Shown: positions 11,185-35,079, counted from the stretch's first letter. The stretch: DNA of 64,000 nucleotides from Lutraria lutraria (GCA_964023205.1 OZ026850.1:518368-582367), one strand, 5' to 3'. The notes: generated from the letters alone by a model not told the origin. A program made the numbers and translations.

Positions 11185-12175
11185 TCCATAGTAACCAATT
11201 AAAGCTCCTTAGTTACCAACCAATGCTTCTATGTTAACAACCAGTGTAACTAGGTTCCATCCAGTGCTTTACCAACCAGTGCTACTATGCAACCAACCAG
11301 TGTTTCCATGTTACCACCCAATGCTTCTATTTAACCATCCAATGCTTCTATGTTACCATATAGTGCTACTATATTACTAACCAGTGCTTCTACGTAACCA
11401 ACCAGTGCTTCTATGTTACCAACCAGTGCTTCTATTTTACCACCCAATTCTTCTATGTTACCAACCAGTGTTTCTATGTTATCAACCAGTGCTTCTATTT
11501 AACCACCCAATTCTTCTATGTTACCAACCAGTGCTTCTATGTTACCACCCAATGCTTCTATGTTACCAACCAATGCTTCTTTTTTACCACCCAATTCTTC
11601 TATGTTATCAACCAGTGCTTCTATTTTACCACCCAATGCTTCTATGTTACCAACCAATGCTACTATGTTATCAACCAGTGCTTCTATTTTACCACCCAAT
11701 GCTTCTTTTTTACCACCCATTGCTACTATGTTACTAATCAGTTTTTCTATGGTACCACCTAATGCTTCTTTTTTACCACCCAATGATTCTATGGTACCAC
11801 CCAGTGCTTCCATTTTACCACCCAGTGCTTCTATGTTACCAACCAGTGCTTCTATGGTACCACCCAGTGCTTCTATGGTACCACCCAATGCTTCTTTTTT
11901 ACCACCCAATGATTCTATTTTACCACCCAGTGCTTCCATTTTACCACCCAGTGCTTCTATGTTACCAACCAGTGCTTCTATGGTACCACCCAGTGCTTCT
12001 ATGTTACCAACCAGTGCTTCTATGGTACCACCGAATGCTTCTTTTTTACCACCCAGTGCTTCTATGTTACCACCCAGTGCTTCCATTTTACCACCCAATG
12101 CTTCTATGTTACCAACCAGTGCTTCTTAGTTACCAGCCAATGCTCCATTGGTACCAGCTAGTTTTTTTAGTTACC
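11185..12175. repeat. 21 bp minisatellite upstream of lectin 2
   Basis: About 45 copies of a 21 bp unit based on ATGTTACCAACCAGTGCTTC, starting about 350 bases upstream of the lectin 2 start. Variants include CACCCAATG and GGTACC. The long open frames on both strands (for example 11499-12098) follow from the 21 bp period and are not taken as genes. Confidence 0.95.
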
Positions 12176-12179
12176 GATA

Positions 12180-13088
12180 AATCTTTCTTAATAACTAACC
12201 AGGTCTCCGTAGATACCAACTTTTCATCTTTAAGTTTGAATCAGAGGTGGGAGACAATTGAACACATGAGTTAATATCGTCAGTAGTTTTCACAGAGAAA
12301 CATGTGCTATGTGATCTGCCTAGTGAACTGTCCAGTTTTCAACTATAGGGCTCATTGAACAGGGTTTGGGCGAAATTGTCACGGAATGATAAATCATTTA
12401 CTCAAATAGAACTTTGAATGTATAAATAGAAGTGTATAAACATATATTAACAATCAGAAATAACAGCACAAACTGTACTTATAAATATTTTATTATTTTA
12501 TCATATATCAGTATATTATTATCATATTATATAGTGCTATTTAATAAACTATAAAAGCTGAAAAAAATATAAAAAGCACAATATGTTCATAACAGTTGCC
12601 ATGGAAACATTAAATCAGATCTAAAACTCAACTACATGTAAAACGGCAGTTGATCAATCAGAAAGACATGTATACCCCCATTGTTGATCAAGTATATGAA
12701 AGTGTAAAGACAAGTTTTGTCAAAGAAGTTATGATCCCATATTATTGATCCACGTATAAAATATACCAAATAAATTCAAAACAGCAACTACAACAATAGA
12801 ATAGTTTCTATTAGATTACACTTTGTATATCAAGAGTATTCCAGTTATATTTAGTGTTAAGTAGGCTTAACCAGTGCACAAATGTCACCAAAAAGTTCCA
12901 ACCTTCAACTATTGGTACTAATTTATCAAGCGAGACTTTGGACAGACTTTGGACTAAGTATATAGGTCAAATGATGAACATACATTCTATCTTTCAACTT
13001 ATAAAATCAAGTCCTCCTTGCATTTTGTAAAGACAAAGTGATATGTATATAAAATCATAAAAAGCAAGTTTGAACAGATGTAAAGATG
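12180..13088. other. No coding sequence; possible 3' UTR of the reductase gene
   Basis: AT-rich. Minus-strand AATAAA at 12489-12494 could end a long 3' UTR of the gene whose stop is at 13816. No exon seen. Confidence 0.35.
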
Positions 13089-13197
13089 TACAGTGCAACC
13101 TCTCCAGAGCGACCATCCCTTGAGCAAAAACCTCCCAGCAACACCAGCATGATTTTGCTTACCCCAAAATGTGTTACTTTGGAGAGGTTGTACTGTA
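13089..13197. mobile_element. MITE, TACAGTGCAACCTCTC family, copy 2
   Basis: Inverted ends TACAGTGCAACCTCTCC and GGAGAGGTTGTACTGTA. An internally shortened copy. Confidence 0.75.
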
Positions 13198-13300
13198 TAG
13201 TCAAAAACCTATGAACACAAGTCAACAGAGAGAAGATATTTGCCTTTTATAGTTAGTTGGCCATTGTACAGAGATGGTAATTAACTCAGGATTGATTGTG

Positions 13301-13480
13301 CAGTCAAACCTGTGTCAGTGGCCACCTCCAAATAAAGGCCACTCTGTGAATAAAAGCCATTCTTTTAAAAACCATCCTTGGTCATTTAGAACAAAATGAC
13401 CTCCGAATAAAGGCCACTTATCAATAAAGGCCACATGTTGTCTTTCCCAAAGGGTGGTCTGTGTTCACAGGTTTGACTGT
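13301..13480. mobile_element. MITE, CAGTCAAACCTGTG family, copy 2
   Basis: Ends CAGTCAAACCTGTG and CACAGGTTTGACTG. Opposite orientation to the copies at 26899 and 53320, judged by the internal GGCC blocks. Confidence 0.8.
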
Positions 13481-13815
13481 TTTATAATTTACAGTATAAA
13501 CAAGTAAATTATGCTATCATCATGTAAAGGCACCATGACAAAAATATACACAGTTATTGCACCATCTGAGACAGCAACAAATGTTACTACATGAGTACTC
13601 CACTTCATTGAAATTTTCAATCTAGTATGGAGTTTTACTTATAAATATTTTATGATTCAGTTTCCGTATAATGTCACAGCTTAAGTCATTCAGTCAGCCC
13701 AAGTGCTACATTTGTAACGTGAGAGTGAGGTACTATCCATGACATCATTGTCATAATCTTAAACACATTTCAAAAACTTAATTCTTTTACAATTTTTCAA
13801 AATTCTGTGAGTTTA

Positions 13816-16252
13816 TTACGGAGTTCCGTTCTGCTCTCTCATGTTTTTAAAAGCTGTTGCTGTCCAGTCCAGCTGAACCATCAGTTTGTCAAGACCTGAA
13901 ACAAAAATATACATCCATCATTTAGATGATAAAATATGTGTGCAACAAAAGTCAGATGAGTTGTAACTGTGAGTTACCTCCCCTATAGAATAACAAAGAA
14001 TTAAAAGATTCTGCTGGCTATAACATACTGCACATATAAAAACAAGTGACAGGAATTGTCACAAAACCAGGTTTTCAACCTCAATATGCTTATCACATGA
14101 GAAATGTAAGAGGAGGTGCATACAGAAGAGTATTTCTCTACATATAAGTAAGGGCCATAATTACGCCAAATGATTGAATCACAAAACCATGACTATATGC
14201 CCAGGGTCACTTAATGACGTTAGTACTAAGAAAGTTAATGATGCAGATTAATCATTTAACTACAGAACTTGTATAAAACTTAGACTGTGTCACCTTCTTA
14301 TAATCATATCAGAGCAGATTCAAAATTTAGAGTGGTTTACAAGAAAAGGGAGACAATTCTTACAGACTGGTTAACATGAAAAGGGAGATAATTCTTACAG
14401 AGTGGTCTACAAGAAAGGGAGATAATACCAACCTTTTGCCATGTGGTCATTCAGAGGTTTCCCTTCAGCATCAATGGCTTTATGGACCTCCGGGATACCA
14501 AATATGTTTGATACACTAATACAGCCAATTTCACCCGTCATCGCTCGAAGTTGCATAGCCGCTCTCATCCCTCCATAGATACCTGTATTACAACAACATA
14601 ATCTATCATTGGAATTTCATTTCTGTTGATATCTCATTAAAAATAGATTAAACATAAATTATTTACGGACATTAATCAACACCAGATTTTCCAGGAAAAA
14701 AACTGCCATAGTAGGAGTTTTACGGTACATAGACTTACCCGGTGAGTATGTTATGATTCCACTTGGTCTCCAAGAAAAACTGCTTCCTGGGAAATGGTCG
14801 AGCATGTTGGCCAATGCAGGAGGAATACAATGATTGTATTCACAGGATATCAGAAGAAAACCATCAGCTGACTTGATTTGGTCATTGGCCTAAAATAGTG
14901 CATGAAATTAATAGATCACATTATTTATCTCATCGTATGTAATGACATTTTCAGCATTATTTCAGTTATATCATGTTGGGCAGTTATCCTAACCAGCTTC
15001 CCTGGACTTAACCAGTACTAACCACATTCTATCCACAAGCTATTGCCAAGCTACCCCGCATGATTCAGAGGTGAAGGACAATTTAACATTGGATGTAATA
15101 TCTTCTGTCAAATTTGTCACAGACAGTGTGAGCCTCGCCCGGGGTTTGAACTCACAACTTCTTGATCAGTAGACCAATGCTCTAACCACTCAGCTAACCG
15201 AGCAGGCTACTAATTGATCACAATGATGACAAATTAAATCAAAGTACAGAAAGTACTCATGGAAACTGAACTTAAATAGACTTGCACAGCAACATGCAAC
15301 ATGAACTAGTTTAACAATTACATGACGGATGAAGACAAACTTAGTACTGAGGTCTGCATGAAAGTTAATGCATGCCGAGCGAGTGACAACTAAGGAAAGT
15401 TGAACTATCGTAGAGTTTCTAAAAATGATAAATCAAGAAGTTCTCACCTTTTGTAACCATTCTGGGGCTTCTGATCTGTCCTTGAAGAAATGTAATGGCT
15501 TCTTCAACATATCAAACTTCATGACTGCTGGATCTAAGAAACAAGTTCCATATCATAAATTACATGTAGAGGTAATAACATAATTGTATAGATCCTAACA
15601 GTATTTCCATGACACAAAACAAGATTAGCCATATCCTGATATGATTAAGCAATTCTTGCGTACTGTATTTTTATTAATTTTCGTTGGGCTCAATGTTTGT
15701 GGATTTTTTACTAAAATGGCTATTTCGTGGGGACATAAATTCATGGACTTGGATTTTTGAAAAGAAATACCTTATCTCTATATTTAAATTCATGGGGATT
15801 TGATTTTGTGGATAAGCTGACCCACGAAATTAATCCACGAAATTAAATCCCCAACGAAAATTAATGATTCCACAGTATTATCAATGTTGCTAAATGAAAT
15901 AAATCTTCCTGCATGAAATAGGGTAGTTAGGCAGCTTTTATATTACCTCTGAAAGTGAGCGCAAGGGTAAAGAAGAGATACATACACAGTTCGGTCCTAA
16001 TCCTAATAAATTTAAGTACAGGATTACAGGGTAAAATTACTAAGGTAAGGTTGGGAGGCCAGAAACAAACAAATTTTCTTTGCCTTATTAAAACAACTCA
16101 CCAAACACAGTCACTTCATATTTGTTATCCTTAGCAAGCTGACTTTGCACAAATTTCGCGACTCTTTCGCCTAATCTTCCTTCTCGGGTAGATCCAAGAA
16201 AAACTATCAGTTTTATTTTTTGTGCTGCTGCTACAGCAGTCTTTGATGCCAT
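13816..16252 (-). CDS. NADPH-dependent FMN reductase-like flavoprotein
   Basis: Five coding exons on the minus strand: 16252-16102, 15533-15448, 14889-14739, 14582-14433 and 13895-13816, all GT-AG, 206 codons in frame. The protein belongs to the flavodoxin-like NADPH-dependent FMN reductase family (bacterial ChrR/azoreductase, yeast Lot6 type): residues 13-19 form the first strand (IKLIVFL), followed by the FMN-phosphate loop GSTREGR at 20-26. The middle part (SADGFLLISCEYNHCIPPALANMLDHF) contains the family's typical EYN...P..L.N..D region, which contacts the flavin. About 205 aa matches the family. Expected activity is two-electron reduction of quinones or flavins with NAD(P)H in the cytosol. 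A splice acceptor just above 16297 implies a non-coding first exon upstream; the ATG at 16252 is the first that precedes the fold directly. Intron 2 carries a SINE, intron 1 a MITE. Confidence 0.9.
14990..15205 (-). mobile_element. tRNA-headed SINE
   Basis: On the minus strand, 15205 to about 15134 resembles a tRNA with A-box-like TTAGCTGAGTGGTTAGAGC and B-box-like GAGTTCAAACCCC, followed by a body with CTGGTTAAGTCCAGG. The body end matches parts of the SINEs at 37735-37885, 61735-61935 and 62746-62935. It lies inside reductase intron 2. Confidence 0.7.
15661..15877. mobile_element. MITE with ATTAATTTTCGTTGGG ends
   Basis: 217 bp in reductase intron 1. Left end TACTGTATTTTTATTAATTT and right end inverted (TTAATGATTCCACAGTA). 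Inner parts also pair imperfectly (TTTCGTGGG with CCCACGAAA). Confidence 0.75.
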
Positions 16253-16297
16253 GTTTGTTGATGAAGGTTTTACCTCAATAGACTTCTTATAATGTCT

Positions 16298-17737
16298 GAA
16301 ATAGAGATGAAAGTTTAAGTTATTCATTTTCAAAAATGAATTTTTGTTTAAATGTTTCCATTTATATAGCAAAATAGCAATAACTAAGTAAAGCTGTAGA
16401 TATAGCTCTTGAGTGATTTAAAAACAGAAAATACTTTAAGCTACTTTCAAATATAATTTACAACTTAACAGTAATTTAATTCCATTAATTACCACGGCAA
16501 ACACATTCATTAAATGTAATAACTATATCTACATCACCCATTTCCCATCCTGAAAGCCGCTAATAAATACCTTAATCCAATGCCATGAAATTAAAAACAC
16601 TGAATGCTAACTGATCCTCTGTTTAAGTCTTTTATAGTACGCTAAATTTCAGATTAAATGATAGTAAATAGAACAGGATAACAATACAAATTAACTAAAA
16701 TGCATTCGTTCCCAATTCATACAAAAATATAGAAGACAAATATAATGTATCAGATTTTTTTGTTTTAGAGAACACAAAACTAGGACCTAGCGGCTTTTTA
16801 TTGTTACACACTAAAATTTAAAACATACAGTAAGATTTACTGAGAGAAATTAACATGCATTATAATATAATATGTTGTCAAATTGAAGAAATACTGATTT
16901 TTTTTCAACAACCTTTATGATTAGTGTATTTTTAATAAAGTATGATGAAAAAATAATGAGTTTAAGGCTTGTCAATACAAAATTCTAACCAAACATGAAG
17001 ACATGAATAATTTTAACAGCAGCAGTCACTAAATAGAATTAGACAGTCATAGACTATCACCCTATTTTAACTTAAAATGTTAATTGTGTCCAGTTTGTAT
17101 TTATTGCATTGAATGTGGATTGATATCTACATAATTGTATAGCATACAGAGGTTAGTGTTATCTTAAGAATGTTCTACAAAATGACACCAAAAGTTCCAT
17201 TAATTATAATATAATTTAATTTGCAGTAGTATAAGTAGTTAAAATAAAATAAATCCATTGAATTCACAAACCTATACATTCCATAAAAGCAAACTAAACA
17301 AAAAAGTTTAATAACTAACAGAGCATGTAACACAGATTTCAGAAGACTAAATCAAATTAATCGCTTTTTATTAGAATATAGAAATAAATCTCCGAGTTAA
17401 GAACGGTCATTTTACGGAACAAAGAAACTAGGACGGCTGAATGTAGGATGCCGTTATTTGCAGATTAAAAGTAATATACAAGTGACACACAACTTTGTCA
17501 ACATGCACGTGCTATTACATTTAACTTTACTGAAACCGTGCTATGTGTGAATTACTCACGATTTGACCTGCAACCTAACCTCAAATGTGCTGATGGGCGG
17601 CAAATGGCGTAGTTTATTAAGGGGAAGTAACTATGTAAATTGGTCGGCCTATAACGAAAATTCGTCCATACACCCTTCTCTTTCTACACAGATTTTGATG
17701 ACCTCATACAATAATACGCAAATGGGGTACCGCGCTA
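16298..17737. other. Intergenic region between divergent reductase and WDR48 genes
   Basis: AT-rich, with no coding exon seen. It must hold the reductase's non-coding 5' exon and the promoters of both genes. The more GC-rich stretch at about 17390-17737 is the likeliest WDR48 promoter and 5' UTR. Confidence 0.5.
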
Positions 17738-28849
<11,112 letters not shown>

Positions 28850-29344
28850 AATTGTATATCGTGTGTCATTATAAAACATTTATTTTAAAAACTGTGCAAT
28901 GAAGGGTAGGATGATAAGAGTTTCCCCCCTTGGAATTTGTTCAGATTGTCTCCCTTTATGTAGAGACAGGAGCCATTCTGCTTGTAGATTTTCCTAACAT
29001 AGTCTATTGTATAAATGTAAAACCTCTGCAAGTAGAGAGGTGATATTCTAGACTTATGTACTGATAAAATATCATACTACAGTCAAAAAGTGCTGCCCTA
29101 CTATCATAAATTTACGGTCTTTATTTGCTAGAAGCATCACAGTGTATCAGTCATGTATAGATATATATAAAGATGGACTTATCTAATCAGATTATCTATG
29201 TAGTGGTTTAGTTGTATTATAAGCAACAAAACATATAATCTAACCCACATGCTGTTGTTTTATTTATTTTATTTGAAGTTAAATTGTACATATTGTACTT
29301 TATGTTAGTGTCTTTGTATAAAATTATGATAGAAAATCTTTGAA

Positions 29345-29350
29345 AATAAA
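29345..29350 (+). terminator. WDR48: Poly(A) signal of WDR48
   Basis: AATAAA about 495 bases past the stop, followed by a T/GT-rich stretch, the usual downstream element. Confidence 0.7.
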
Positions 29351-29394
29351 ATTTTTATGTCTGTGTTTTTTCTCTGTTAGACCATATTGTAGTA

Positions 29395-29500
29395 GACTTA
29401 TAGTTTGTGACCGACCAGGCTAGGTCAGTCAGTAGAGGTCAGGAAGGTTAACATAGAGGTCACAGGTTTCAGAGCCTGGCATGGAACACGTTTGTAAAAC
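29395..29500 (+). mobile_element. Degenerate SINE-like fragment
   Basis: AGGCTAGGTCAGTCAGTAGA and a weak B-box-like CACAGGTTTCAGAGCC. Low similarity, tentative. Confidence 0.3.
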
Positions 29501-29573
29501 ACCATATGACTGAATTAGGGATGACTATGTTTTGGATATATCCTGATATGTCATGTTTACTGAGCAAAATAAT

Positions 29574-30872
29574 CAATTCGTAACCTAACGGATTCGTAAC
29601 CTCATTTTTTTTGTCGATTCGTAACCATTTTATGGTCAATTCGTAACCTTTTTAAAATCAGTGGTCAATTTGATACCATTTTTGTCTGTCAATTCGTAAC
29701 CTCCAAACATATTGTTAATGATGAAGTAATTTTATGCAACTGAAGTGGATAATTACTATCTTGATTGTCAAATAGTTATGTTTAGGACAAAATTTGAAGT
29801 TTGTGGATGGTGTTAGAAAATAAGTTATATGATGTGTATGCAATACAAGATGCTACCACTTGTTATTTTTTTTGTTGGTCGATTTGTAACCTCCAACAAA
29901 TAATTGATAATGTATTTTAATTGGGAAATAATTTTTATAAAAATAAAATAAAAAGTAAAATATTACAATCTTTAAATAACAACAACAACAACAACTTTTA
30001 TTTAACATTAAGTAATATAACATTACTTCTAGTCTACAAAAGTATGTGCAGTGATAAGCAATGAATCAATACAGTATTGAAATATGGAATCTAATTATAC
30101 ATTTAAGCAGAAGCTATATTATTACGATAAAGTTAATAAAATAATAAATTATTTATCAAATTCCTTTCTACGGTTATTTGCAAAATACAGATATTTTGAT
30201 ATGTTTATGATAGTTATTTTGTATAGTGAGAGTTAATCACAGAAAATTATAGATGATATACTATTAATGATCGGTCAAAAGTGTTAATTTGTTTGGTTGT
30301 CTGGAATTGGTTGTGTCTTTTACTTTTTATATTATTTTTTGGCTTAAACTTTTTAATTTTTTTCCAGAATGCTTGGGGTTGCTTCGTAGCTAGTTCATGT
30401 ATATGTTGTTGTTTTTTTGCTTTGAATTATAATTTGCTGGTGTAATTTAGATGTAGAAATGTATTGCCTTGTTAATGTTTATTTCATCTATTTTGCTCTA
30501 AAACAACATAATACACAATTTAAATGTGATTTTCAATAATAAATTCGATTTTAATAAATAAAAAATATTATTATAATAAATGTTATATAATTAAAATAGA
30601 ACATAATAACACCAGAGACATAGATACACAAAAAAACAACGATTCCAAGTCTTCAGGAATTCACGGACAAATACCTCTATTACTACTAGCACAATTTTTA
30701 TCCAATTTTCTTGTCAAATAGCAAGAAAAACTTCTTATTTTAGCGTTTTACACTATATATATAGAAGGTTACGAAATTGACCAATGATTTGAAAAGGTAA
30801 CGAATTGACTTGTAAAAATGGTTACGAATCGACCAAAAAAACGAGGTTACGAATCGGTTAGGTTACGAATTG
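29574..30872. mobile_element. 1.3 kb inverted-repeat element with GTAACC subrepeats
   Basis: Left end CAATTCGTAACCTAACGGAT and right end its near-perfect inverse (GGTTAGGTTACGAATTG). Each terminal repeat is about 80-100 bases and itself contains several short repeats of ATTCGTAACC about 20-30 bases apart. The interior is AT-rich and has no transposase frame, so it is non-autonomous. No clear target duplication was found. Confidence 0.85.
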
Positions 30873-31754
30873 ATAGCATTCCTACCATTTATATACAAGT
30901 CAAAGGTATCCTTCCATTTATATACAAGGCAAAGGTCATCATATACCAGGTAAACGTTACTTACCATTTATATACCAAACACCTGTATCGTATACCATCT
31001 TCTCGGATCTCAACTACTCAGATACTTCTTTGTTTTTATCTCACACTGTGTATATACTCACCTTTTACACTTATTTTTTACTTCTTATATTAGCGCACAC
31101 TGGCAATAATCTTCAGCCTGTTGATGGTGGCCAGTATTTGGAAAAAAGATATGAAAAGTTCTGTATATGTATATGCATAATTATATAAAGACTATTAAAG
31201 TGTTTGATTAAAGCCAAAACTATTTTTTCTGTTTCAATTTGTATGCCATAATGTTATAGATTATTCTCACAAAATTAATGAAATTTGAAGAGACTTAGTG
31301 ACTTTTCTGTGCGAAAATATAGGGGGACGAATAATTCATCAGGGTAGACAACTCGTATCGTAACCGGAAGTTGCAGACGAAAGAAATAAAAATAAAGAAA
31401 CAAATTGGCTGAGTAAATATATGTAAAAAGTGACTTATATTCTCAAGAACAGCAGTTTTGCAAATTACGTTTTATGTATCATAAATATATGAATCATTGC
31501 GAAAATGACGCCATTCAGCTGTGCTTTGTCAACATAGATAGCACTGTAATCTAAGAGTCCCTTCGTCAATTTACCATTTTTTCGAGTAAAAGAAAAACAA
31601 CCAGACTGCTGATGTTAATGTTACCTAACAACCAAACATGTGAAATAATTAATTAACTTGTCGAATTATTGTTTATAGATCATTTTAGGTCTGATGTTTT
31701 ACAGTTTATAGGTGTGTTCGGGAATGGTCCTAGGTTTTTCATAAAACATTTGAG
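30873..31754. other. Intergenic with short CATTTATATACA tandem repeat; upstream region of CCDC73-like gene
   Basis: At 30885-30990 three or four imperfect copies of ACCATTTATATACAA. The remainder up to 31754 probably contains the promoter and 5' UTR of the next gene. No exon seen. Confidence 0.5.
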
Positions 31755-34700
31755 ATGGCAGAGAATGTCAATGAGAGTGGGGATGCTATTTCTTGCAAGA
31801 CAGGTAATCTAAAATTAAGTTTTGTCTAGTGATCGAGTTTTTGTGGTACTTAATTTATTGCACCAATAAGACCAATGTTATGTGAGGCAGATCCAGGATT
31901 TTAGGCTGGGGGGGGGGGGGGGGGGCATAATAATATTCAGGAAAGTAGGCAGTGTGTGTGCATGGGTGTGGGGGACTGTGCATGATAAGTGCATGCAGCA
32001 GAGAAAGATCAGAGAGCTTCAGAACTTAATAATTGTATGCTACTTGAATGACATTCATTTTATATGTTCAGGGACTTTAGGGGGGGGGGAGTGCCAGGTG
32101 TGCCCCCCTTGAATGTACTAGTAGTAGCCACTACACCCATAAGTTCATGCCCGTTAATATTCGAAGTCCGCGCATGCGCATATGGTACTACCGTGGTTGA
32201 ACAAGATCTTAAAATATCAACTTACAAGTTAATTTTCTGTACATGTAACCAAATGTAACAAAACAGCTAATAAGCATGCATTGCTCGCCTCAAAATAAAC
32301 ATGACCTTGACAATCTTGATCATCTAGAAGCTTTCTCACAACTTCGTGCTCATAAACTGATGACGTCATGCGGAAGCGGCACTGCTATTTTCTAATTATA
32401 TTTTATCATTAATTGTAAGTATTGGGTATGCTTTAAGAATAAACACTTAGACACTTGATAAGATTATTATTAAAATATAGCAACAAAGATAAAGTCAGTG
32501 AGTGTCAAATAAATTGGAAATGTGAACTTCTTAACAGTTGAATTTCTTTTTAGAAAGTTTTACGCATTTTTCACTTCTTTCGCATAGCAATATTTCTTCA
32601 TCTACAACTAGCATAAACTTGAACATGGGAAACCATGTCATTTATCACTAAAATCAGTTAAAGCCTCGTGCACGAACTTGGGGTTAAAGGCACAAAGTTG
32701 TGAGAATAGAGGATATTTACATTCAATTTTGCACATGTGCTTCATTCTAGGAAATCTGTGCATAAATTTTAGTTAGTTTAGTTATGGAAAGAAATCTTTT
32801 AAAATAAAATGAATCAATCATGCAGTAATAAGGCTTAACTTAAAAAACAAATTAAAAAATTGAATTTATATTATCAAGGATTTACCAGCACAGACAAGAT
32901 GAGACTGACGTCTTTAACACATGAAATCATTGAAGAATTAAAGACCAGAAGGGTAAGTTAACACCATTTGTCTGAGCATTGCTTGTTTGTGATGTCCTAG
33001 TTGTCAGATGTCGATTTCACCTTAATGCATTCAGGGGTTTTCAAGGGTTTGCAGATCATCCACGGACCTTGACTTTGGGCACCAACAGCCCCTGATATAA
33101 ATGCCCTTCTTTGCCATACAATACTGAATTTGTAGCACAATCCTAACATTTCATTTATGAGAAGTTCTTCATGCCATGCCTATAAACCTTTTAAAAATCC
33201 TACAATAAGAAAATGGAATGAAGAAGTTCAGTTTTTGTAAAACTGCTTTCTCATTTCTTGTTAATTATGCTGAAATCCATTTGTTCGATTTTTTGTAATT
33301 GTACATCAAGTGTGTTATTATAATATCTTTATTTCAGGAGTTAGCAGCTGATAATGAGAAAAAGATACAAAAACTTCTAAATGATAGATTCACCATGGGC
33401 TGGAAACTGGTAAATAGTAAAAAATTAATGAGTTATTAATCCTGCATTGTCATCATACCTTCTCTGCGAGCAGATTGCCAGTCAGCATCTTCTTAAAAGT
33501 ATACTTAATATCAACTGGTTCCCATTGAAATCCGAGTAAAGATGTTCTTAGCTTTGGTTCCTAACTTCATTAATTGTTTCAATTCAATGTATCATAGCAC
33601 ATTACATTGCGAAAATTAGAGATTTTCCCACTAAAGGGAGATCACTCATATAATTTCTATTAACTTATTTTTTTTTTCATGTGCTATGTAATAATTTGTC
33701 TGCACATGTATGTGTACTGTATGTATGGACTTTTTATACAAACTGAAAAATGTTAGTTCCATGCCCAATTACCTAATCAATCTTTTATGTTGATAAAAAT
33801 ATACATTAATTCTGCCATTGAAATTCAATGGTGGAGACAAAATGTCAGTTTTTCACTTTAGAATCAAGAAAGTTCAAAGCTGGCCAATTTGAATGAAAAA
33901 CATGAGACAGAACGAAGAGAAATCGTACGACAAATGGAAGAGAAAATTAAAGATTATCAGATAGAAGTGGTACTTATAATTCTTGATTCTTTGAAGACAG
34001 TATATTACCTACTTAACATTTGATGATACATTTTTCTTGCTGCTGAAGTCCAGTTTTTTCTAGGTGCACATTTTGTGTTCTAAAGCATTTTGTTTTAAAA
34101 AGTGACCCGTAAAGAGAAACTTTAGGGCTTGTTATATGACACACAATCACAAAGTGTATTGAATATTTTGTAATATTTTCTTTTTATAGAGACAATTTAA
34201 ATGACATCTAAGTACAAAATGTATTGAATTTTTTTTATTTTTCAGAGACAGCATCAAGTTTACAGAACAACTGCTGAGGCTGAGAAAGAAACTCTTAAAG
34301 AAGAAATTAGAAAACTTCAGGTGATCGATTTCTTAAAAGTTAATTAAGCCACTGTTTTTGTTTTGGGACTGATTTGAGGCTGAAATTCAGCACCATGCAT
34401 GATTACCTGGACCCTGCCAAAAAAACAAATTTTAAAAAAATCCTCTTTAGTAGAATTTTATTTTTCTTGAAAAAATATGGTAAAAAAGACCATTTTATTA
34501 ACCATCAAGGTTAGAACCTGATGTTGATAATTAAATATTGGGAGGATATGTCATGTTATTCTTGTTCTCCTTTTTCCTCTCAAAATGCAATTTTTAGCTG
34601 GTCTGTTTTTTTAAGAAAATGTCAATTAAGCTACATTGCAATCACTGTGGTGTGCAAAAACTTTTATGCAGTGCAGAAACTATTAGAGGTAGCAACATAA

Positions 34701-35079
34701 AACTTCATAGATCTCACTGAGGCGGGGAACAGACATGCTTTGGCACTGCTTGCGGCTCTCTAATTCCCCTTAATAATTTCCCCGCCACCTTTCACCTTAA
34801 CGTAAAACAAAATTGTAAGACAGGCCTATAATAGCATGTATTTTTGTTTTTGACTTTGTTGTTTCTGTCAATCACTGTAAATGAAATGCCCTAATCATTT
34901 CCAGTTAAAGTCTTACACGTTGGAGAAGAAGTTAGTTGATTGTGAGAGACAAGATAAAGTTCATGTCTGTGAGAGAGAGGATCACATTAAACAAGTTTCT
35001 ACATTCCAGACTCAACACAAACATCTAGACACACTAGTCAGTGAGTTAAAGTCCAAACAGGAACAACTTGATCATGAAA
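31755..35079 (+). CDS. CCDC73: CCDC73-like coiled-coil protein, 5' exons only
   Basis: Six exons in frame: 31755-31803, 32879-32952, 33338-33409, 33862-33969, 34246-34320 and 34905-35079 (184 codons, phase 1 at the last donor). The product is a continuous coiled coil. Spacing and residues agree with the N-terminal region of vertebrate CCDC73: EELKTRRE, a Trp about 20 residues later (GWKL), then about 85 residues from RRE to LKSYTLEKK, EREDHIKQ and LVSELKSKQEQL. CCDC73 itself has no established function. The family is far longer (over 1000 aa in human), so the rest of the gene is missing here or lies beyond a very long intron. Read-through of the last donor stops at 35098. A weak alternative last exon is 35627-35679 (acceptor ATACAG, stop with AATAAA overlapping), giving 201 aa. 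The exon 2 acceptor is poor in pyrimidines; the alternative AG nearby would give an early stop. Confidence 0.7.
31885..32115. mobile_element. Element with long G tract in CCDC73-like intron 1
   Basis: Opens GCAGATCCAGGATTTTAGGC followed by about 18 G, and closes with GGGGGGGG then GCCCCCCTTGAATG. This resembles widespread invertebrate repeats that end in GGATCC/poly-G; identity is not certain. Confidence 0.5.
34625..34790 (+). repeat. Dispersed repeat shared with 61085-61230
   Basis: Both contain AGAGGTAGCAACAT, AAACTTCATAG and GATCTCACTGAGG followed by a GCACT..T/C..CGGC stretch. In CCDC73-like intron 5. Confidence 0.65.

Noticed and set aside
11384..12274. Long open frames on both strands (up to about 200 codons)
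   Set aside because: They lie wholly in a 21 bp minisatellite; a period divisible by three keeps several frames open at once.
15134..15205. Possible tRNA gene on the minus strand
   Set aside because: The best tRNA-like fold in the window, but it continues into a body shared with other SINEs.
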